Of a DNA stretch of 64,000 bases, positions 59,236 through 64,000 are shown piece by piece (positions within the stretch are counted from its first letter, which is position 1; every line of letters begins with the position of its first letter). Under the pieces are notes generated by a model that saw only the letters and a list, made by a program, of their open reading frames with translations, did no database searches and was not told where the DNA came from. Origin of the DNA: Macrolepiota albuminosa (lineage: Eukaryota; Basidiomycota; Agaricomycetes; Agaricales; Agaricaceae). The stretch covers positions 1,426,001-1,490,000 of the forward strand of contig JAMWFC010000046.1 of assembly GCA_027475525.1 (NCBI GenBank), in the 5' to 3' direction. A program made the translations under genes and the position numbers.

Positions 59236-60844
59236 CAAGTATTGCGCAATAAGCACATCGCAAAGAAGAAGGCAAACCATGCCAAGGAGCTGCAGGCCCT
59301 GAAATATAGGGCTGAGAATGAGTTCTCAGAAAGAATCCCCAATGGCTTGGGGATGAAGGTGTAGGGGCTGCTCAATATTGAGCGAATGAATTCATGCTTT
59401 AGAGGAGCACTTAGCCATTGCATATACTATTTGTATGCCACAAATACGGTGCTGATGGAAGCTGACGCCAATAGAGCGGCATCATATGAGTATGCCTCTG
59501 GCCAGCATGCCCACATCCTGGGTACAATTGTGTACAAGCACGCCCCCTGCGGTCTTCCCCGCACTCTGTTAGAGCTGGACTGGCTCTACAAGTATTACAT
59601 GAATGTCCACATCCCGCATTGCGACAGAATTGTCGCCTACATGTTGATCACAGAGCTTCAGATGTTTGCACAGCGAACAGTTGAGGCTCTGCACGACTGG
59701 ACCATGCAGCTCCTGATGAAGGAGCCTCAATACCAGGACCTCGTCAACCCAATGCAGGGCCCTGATGACCTCGCTCTTGTCGAGCAACAAAACATTCCGG
59801 GGCACTTTTTGTGCATGAAAGATGATGGTTCCACAGCACTGCACATAATGTGCGCTCAAGATCCAGCCACACCGTTTGACTTGGACCAGCTGGTGCAGTA
59901 TGTGCCAGTCTTTGGCCAACCTGGGCTGGAGAACACCTATCAGGGCATCGCAGTGGATCATGCCTACCGCATGCACTGGCGGACCCTCTTCAGGTTTGCC
60001 TTATGTCGCGCTCTATGCGCTAACAGCACAGCCAAGCCTGTGATCGTGCGGTGCATGACACCCTCTTCAGGTTTGCCTTATGTCGCGCTCTATGCGCTAA
60101 CAGCACAGCCAAGCCTGTGATCGTGCGGTGCATGACCTTGTTGTGGCCTGTTTGGGGCTGTATTGAGAGGTGATTGCCTCATATAATGCCATATTTCCCG
60201 AGCAACCATTTGAGCCCCAGCGTGGGCCAAAGCTCAAAATTCACCAAGTTCACATGCCCAATGACCAGGCACAGAACTTCTCCGATGACGATGCATTATG
60301 CAACTTTCTACACAACCAGATTCTGCTAGACTGGGTGGACCACACCTACACTTACGGCGTAGTCTTCCTGGAACAGCAGTTCCATTCCCTCACAATGTCT
60401 ATGGACATCTTCAAACAGGTCGACAATGAGCACATGGAGCACCTCTTCAAGTATGGCACCACTGCTGCAATCCTGCAATGGGATAGATGGTGGGAGATGA
60501 CCGAAGACAACCATTATCATCTCATGTTCAAGCACCACGAGGAGAGCAATCTCTCTGTCAACTCTGAGGCCAATGGCCTCTACTACCTTATTGGAATGGA
60601 CCCGAATCGGGTCAATCTCTTAAACCAAATGTCAGTGTACATTACGCTCATCACCATGCCTACTGCAATTAACGTTGCACTTACTGAGCCTATGGTGGTA
60701 GAGTCGCCTGCAGTCAAGGGGTCAACCACCCCACCAAGGATGGAATTGATGCCTCCTCCTCCCGCAATTAACGTCGCAACTGAGGAGGAGTCAATGGTGA
60801 CAGAGACGGGTGTGGTTGCGGAGGCATTGTCAGATGGGTCTTAA
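59235..60844 (+). pseudogene. Decayed coding region of unknown, probably mobile-element-related, protein
   Basis: One protein-like reading runs LRNKHIAKKKANHAKELQAL, past a TAG at about 59362, into ERMNSCFRGALSHCIYYLYA (59386 onward), TIVYKHAPCGLPRTLLELDW and KDDGSTALHIMCAQDPATPF. It then needs a frame change near 59980 and reads through a TAA and a TGA (DRAVHDLVVACLGLY) to EQPFEPQRGPKLKIHQVHMP and on to 60844. The exact 77-bp duplication at 59983-60136 falls at the break. CpG content is normal here, unlike the flanks. I do not recognise the family; its position inside transposon debris suggests a mobile-element passenger or domesticated gene. Confidence 0.5.
59983..60136. repeat. Exact tandem duplication, 2 x 77 bp
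   Basis: Bases 59983-60059 and 60060-60136 are identical; located within the decayed coding region. Confidence 0.95.
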
Positions 60845-61465
60845 ACCCATATTCTTATTGTGTAAGTAACTCTGAGTAACCCACTCGATATGTTCAAGCT
60901 GACACACACTCCAGAGTAGCGTGTATATACAGCGGACTCAGAGGAGAGGTCACATTATCTTGTTTTTACTTCGAATATTAATCTTTTGTTTTGGCTGCTA
61001 GTCTCACATGTGCCCAGGTCTGATAAGAGACAGCAATCTTTTGTGTTCAGATAACACAACTACGTCGCACATGACGCTAATATTTTGCAGCAACACAAAG
61101 CGCATATTAGCCTGTTGTTTGCACTTTCATGCAACGTCTACTCTACTCCAACTCCCTTCCTTAGACTGAGTATTCAGTTTCATTGGGGGATATGTAACGG
61201 AGTCACACTTGTTACTAGCGTCAACAACGCTATAAGCATTCATTAGAGTATTATATAAGACAACATCTTGTATTCACTTTAGTTCTAGTCAATCCGATAC
61301 TGCGGTCTGATTCAGCACTATGTGATACACACAAGATAGTTCTAAATTGTAACCAATGGTTACATCCAGGAAGCAGGGGTCAGGAGTCAAGATGACCATG
61401 GAATTGTGTGCCTGTAGTGCTGGCATGGTTATAGGTAACAGGAACAACATCGACACTTTCCCAGC
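60845..61465. other. Non-coding; possible polypurine tract plus LTR start near 61185
   Basis: CATTGGGGGATA at about 61180 directly precedes TGTAACGGAGTCAC, the arrangement of a polypurine tract followed by a 3' LTR. A TATATAAG box lies near 61253, and the candidate LTR would end GTAACCA near 61354. No matching partner or polymerase sequence is present, so this is tentative. Confidence 0.3.
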
Positions 61466-62549
61466 TCATGTGGAGATGCCAGCTATTACCTCCAATTTGA
61501 AGGCATCAAAAGGCAGCTTGCAGCTGTGATGTTGATGAGATGGCCCCAGCTTTGCCAGGGCAGACAATGCAGATGGTAGCTGAGCCACTAGAGGGGCAGG
61601 CACATTTTGCACCAGCATTCTCTCTCCAGGCTCAGCACAAGAGACATTCTGAATAGGCACTCTTGGTGCTACAGTGATGGGTTTGGACCCCATATGTGGG
61701 GCCCAAGATGGTGCAGTCTCCTGCTGACCCAGGGGCAGGTCAGCCAGAGCCTCACTGATAGCAGCCAGTGATTCTGACTGGGCCTGAGGGACCACAGCAG
61801 GTAGCTGCAATGACAAAGCAACAGGCTGAGCAAGCTGCTCAGGGTGTGCTGGTTGCGCTACCAGTGGCATCCTAGCCTGTAGAGGTTTGACCAGTCAACT
61901 GGGCTGGTATCTAGCCCTTTTGACCTTGGTGGTTGGTTCCTCAAGGTTTGATACTTTGCACTTAGATGTGTGGTTGATCTGTTGTATCTAGCCCTTTTGA
62001 CCTTGGTGGTTGGTTCCTCAAGGTTTGATACTTTGCACTTAGATGTGTGGTTGATCTGTTTCAGGGCTGATATGCACTGCCTTTTTATGAGCTAAATCTG
62101 GTCAAGCAGCCCCTCACAACCACCACAGCCAGACTATCCTACAGAAAGGATGCAGTTGCAGAGACTGGCTATCCTGCTGCTTCCAATTGGCAAAGGAGTA
62201 TGTCCAGCACTACTGATTCCTGCACATGTAGTGCAGGTTCCACATATGGTTTGGCTATGGGCCTATGCACCCATGGCACTGACAGTAGTCCTGTAGGTAC
62301 CTGATAGTAGCACTTATAGTGCATGCTGTTTTCTAAGTGGTCATAGCGCTTCTCATTGTCTACCTCTATCTCTTGTGAGTGGAGAGGTGTCTGATATGGT
62401 AGTGGCTCCTTGCAACCTGAGTAGGCCATATCCACTGTCTGATATTGGCTGCCTGCCAGATACAGCGGCTGCATCTGATAGTCTGGTTGATCTGAGTAAT
62501 TTTTTATTGGGTAATTTTGTATGTTAGGGGGGTCTTCCCCCTTTACCAA
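61466..62549 (-). pseudogene. Two Pro/Gln-rich minus-strand frames, probably transposon-derived
   Basis: Frames at 62549-62169 (MVKGEDPPNIQNYP...) and 61870-61466 (MPLVAQPAHPEQLAQPV...) are rich in Gln, Pro and Tyr and separated by several stops and by the exact 77-bp duplication. The composition would fit a gag-like or disordered protein, but no zinc knuckle, protease or polymerase motif is visible. CpG is scarce, as in the other old repeats here. Confidence 0.3.
61907..62060. repeat. Exact tandem duplication, 2 x 77 bp
   Basis: Bases 61907-61983 and 61984-62060 are identical. Same period as the six others. Confidence 0.95.
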
Positions 62550-64000
62550 AGCCTTGCAGGCTCTGATCAGTTTTACTAGGCCCCCAATAGGCCATTATTC
62601 AAAGACATGTCAATTACATGTATTGGGACTTGAGAAGAAAAAAGAGAAGAAAAAAAAATCTCCTAACTCTACTAGTGGTATAAACAACCACAAATATTTG
62701 CCACCCAGTTTTTTACCAGTTATCAGAGTTGTGTAAACAGCCACAATCAGTAGCCACCTGGTCAATAACTGGGTATCAAAGTGGACTTTGTCCACATTTC
62801 ATCACCTCAAATGCTCTATATGCATTTTGCCAGCTGTTGAGGGTGTTTCACACCCTGCAGCTCTAGGTACTGGTCCAGTGCTGAAAAATCCTTGCAGTTT
62901 ACCAGCAGCTCCCATGTGGTATTGCCTAAGCTCCACCTCACCTCAAATTCGAGGTTTCCACTTGTCTATCTATGACCTATGAGGTCATCTACAAACCATT
63001 CCTAGTCATCGCCAGTTCCAAAGTCATACAGCTCCAGGGTCATGCAATTAGGAAATAGCACATCACTATTGGCCAAGTATAGTTGCAACAGTGACACATG
63101 GAACTTAGGCACTATCCTGCACACTTGCAGCGCATGGGGTAGTTCCAGCACATAGTTAGACATGCTCGGCTCTTCAATACTAACATTTACATAAATATGA
63201 ATAAAATTTCTTCATTTACTCTTAGGCCTCTGTCGCTGACCAAAAATAAGGAAAGAGTATAGTGCCAGACAAGTTACACAAATGTGTGACCCTCATATAT
63301 TCATGATGACAAAGGCAAAGTAAAAGCTGGCTACATGGCTACTTAAGTAAGAGTTTGTATTTTATTTATAAGGAAGAGGAGGGTGTGTTGATTAAAAAGG
63401 AGGATTAAAGATAGACTAATAAAAACTGGAATTGGAAACTATGTGAGCAAGGGGCTGCTATGACCTTTCATCATGTGCTTATTTTAGTTATTTTGGCGTT
63501 TGTAGAATGACAAGGTTCTAAGCTGCTGAAATAGCTAGGTAAGAGGTGAGCAAGGCTCACTATGTGGCCGTAGATTGTGTCTCACCAATAAAAGAAGTGA
63601 TAAATGAGATAATTGGAGAAATGAAGTGTGAGATGCAAAGAACTGTTTGTAAACAATGCTCATGGTGAGACAAAATCTGAAAAGTAAGAAAGTGACATTG
63701 CGCTCATCTGGGCAGCTAATAACAGAGGAGATGGATGATAAAGAAGGCCACCTGTAATGTCTGAGACTGTGAGCCATACTGGTCACAACACGGCAACTGC
63801 CAAACACTAACACTATGCTGCAATTGGCATCCAGCTAAACAAAGGAGAGGATGAAGAGACAATTGGAGAACTTCTTAGCATGCAGAGGCCTTTAAAAATG
63901 CTCCTCACCTGTGGTAGTCGCCTTTATGCCAATTATTGTACCTCTAATGCTGTGCTGGCATGTCATGCTGACACTGTCACATTGGCACTGCCATGTCACT
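62550..64000. other. CpG-poor repeat-like DNA without an intact gene
   Basis: AT-rich, almost free of CpG, with only short frames. It looks like old transposon sequence continuing past the window, but no ends or domains could be identified. Confidence 0.45.

Overview
The window is nuclear DNA of a filamentous basidiomycete, most likely a mushroom-forming agaricomycete. Most genes are cut by many 48-65 nt GT-AG introns, and gene content is eukaryotic: ribosomal proteins L21 and S9, phosphoglucose isomerase, an ER alpha-mannosidase, a class IV chitin synthase and a Skt5-type activator, WHI2, LTO1 and METTL16 homologues, and spliced nuclear tRNAs. F-box families and a DD34E Tc1 transposon fit the same group. 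The species cannot be named from the sequence.

Layout. 1-1331 holds the 5' part of a disordered protein (minus strand, running off the window). 2.5-3.5 kb is simple repeat. 4-6.9 kb has no convincing gene. 6.9-11.5 kb carries a class IV chitin synthase. 12-14.9 kb is a tandem duplication of an orphan two-exon gene. 15.4-16.5 kb encodes a candidate PD-(D/E)XK nuclease-like protein. WHI2, an unrecognised seven-exon gene and LTO1 follow to 21.7 kb. 23.2-29.6 kb has two tandem copper amine oxidases with the same 13-exon structure. Then come tRNA-Leu, an F-box gene, PGI, the divergent RPL21/RPS9 pair, a GH47 mannosidase and a GH79 glycosidase. 44-49.4 kb holds an F-box gene, tRNA-Ser(AGA), METTL16, tRNA-Ser(TGA) and SKT5. 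50-55 kb holds two tandem F-box-type paralogues. From 55.5 kb to the end the sequence is transposon-derived: a complete but dead Tc1 element with 218-bp inverted repeats, a truncated relative, LTR-like repeats, and a CpG-containing block inside otherwise CpG-depleted DNA.

Functional links. Chitin synthase (class IV, Chs3-like) and SKT5 (its prenylated activator, ending CVIM) are partners in one pathway, about 36 kb apart. RPL21 and RPS9 start 248 bp apart and probably share a promoter region. METTL16 is bracketed by two serine tRNAs, and its last codons lie inside the second tRNA gene.

A caution applies throughout. Seven exact tandem duplications occur (about 2.3, 4.3, 18.9, 21.7, 22.3, 60.0 and 61.9 kb), all with a period of exactly 77 bp. 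One shared length at unrelated places looks like contigs joined without trimming a 77-base k-mer overlap, so gene models across them are unreliable. I found no credible new defence, CRISPR-like or biosynthetic system; the most interesting leads are the METTL16/tRNA overlap, the methylation-decayed Tc1 element with fold-back ends, and the unrecognised genes.
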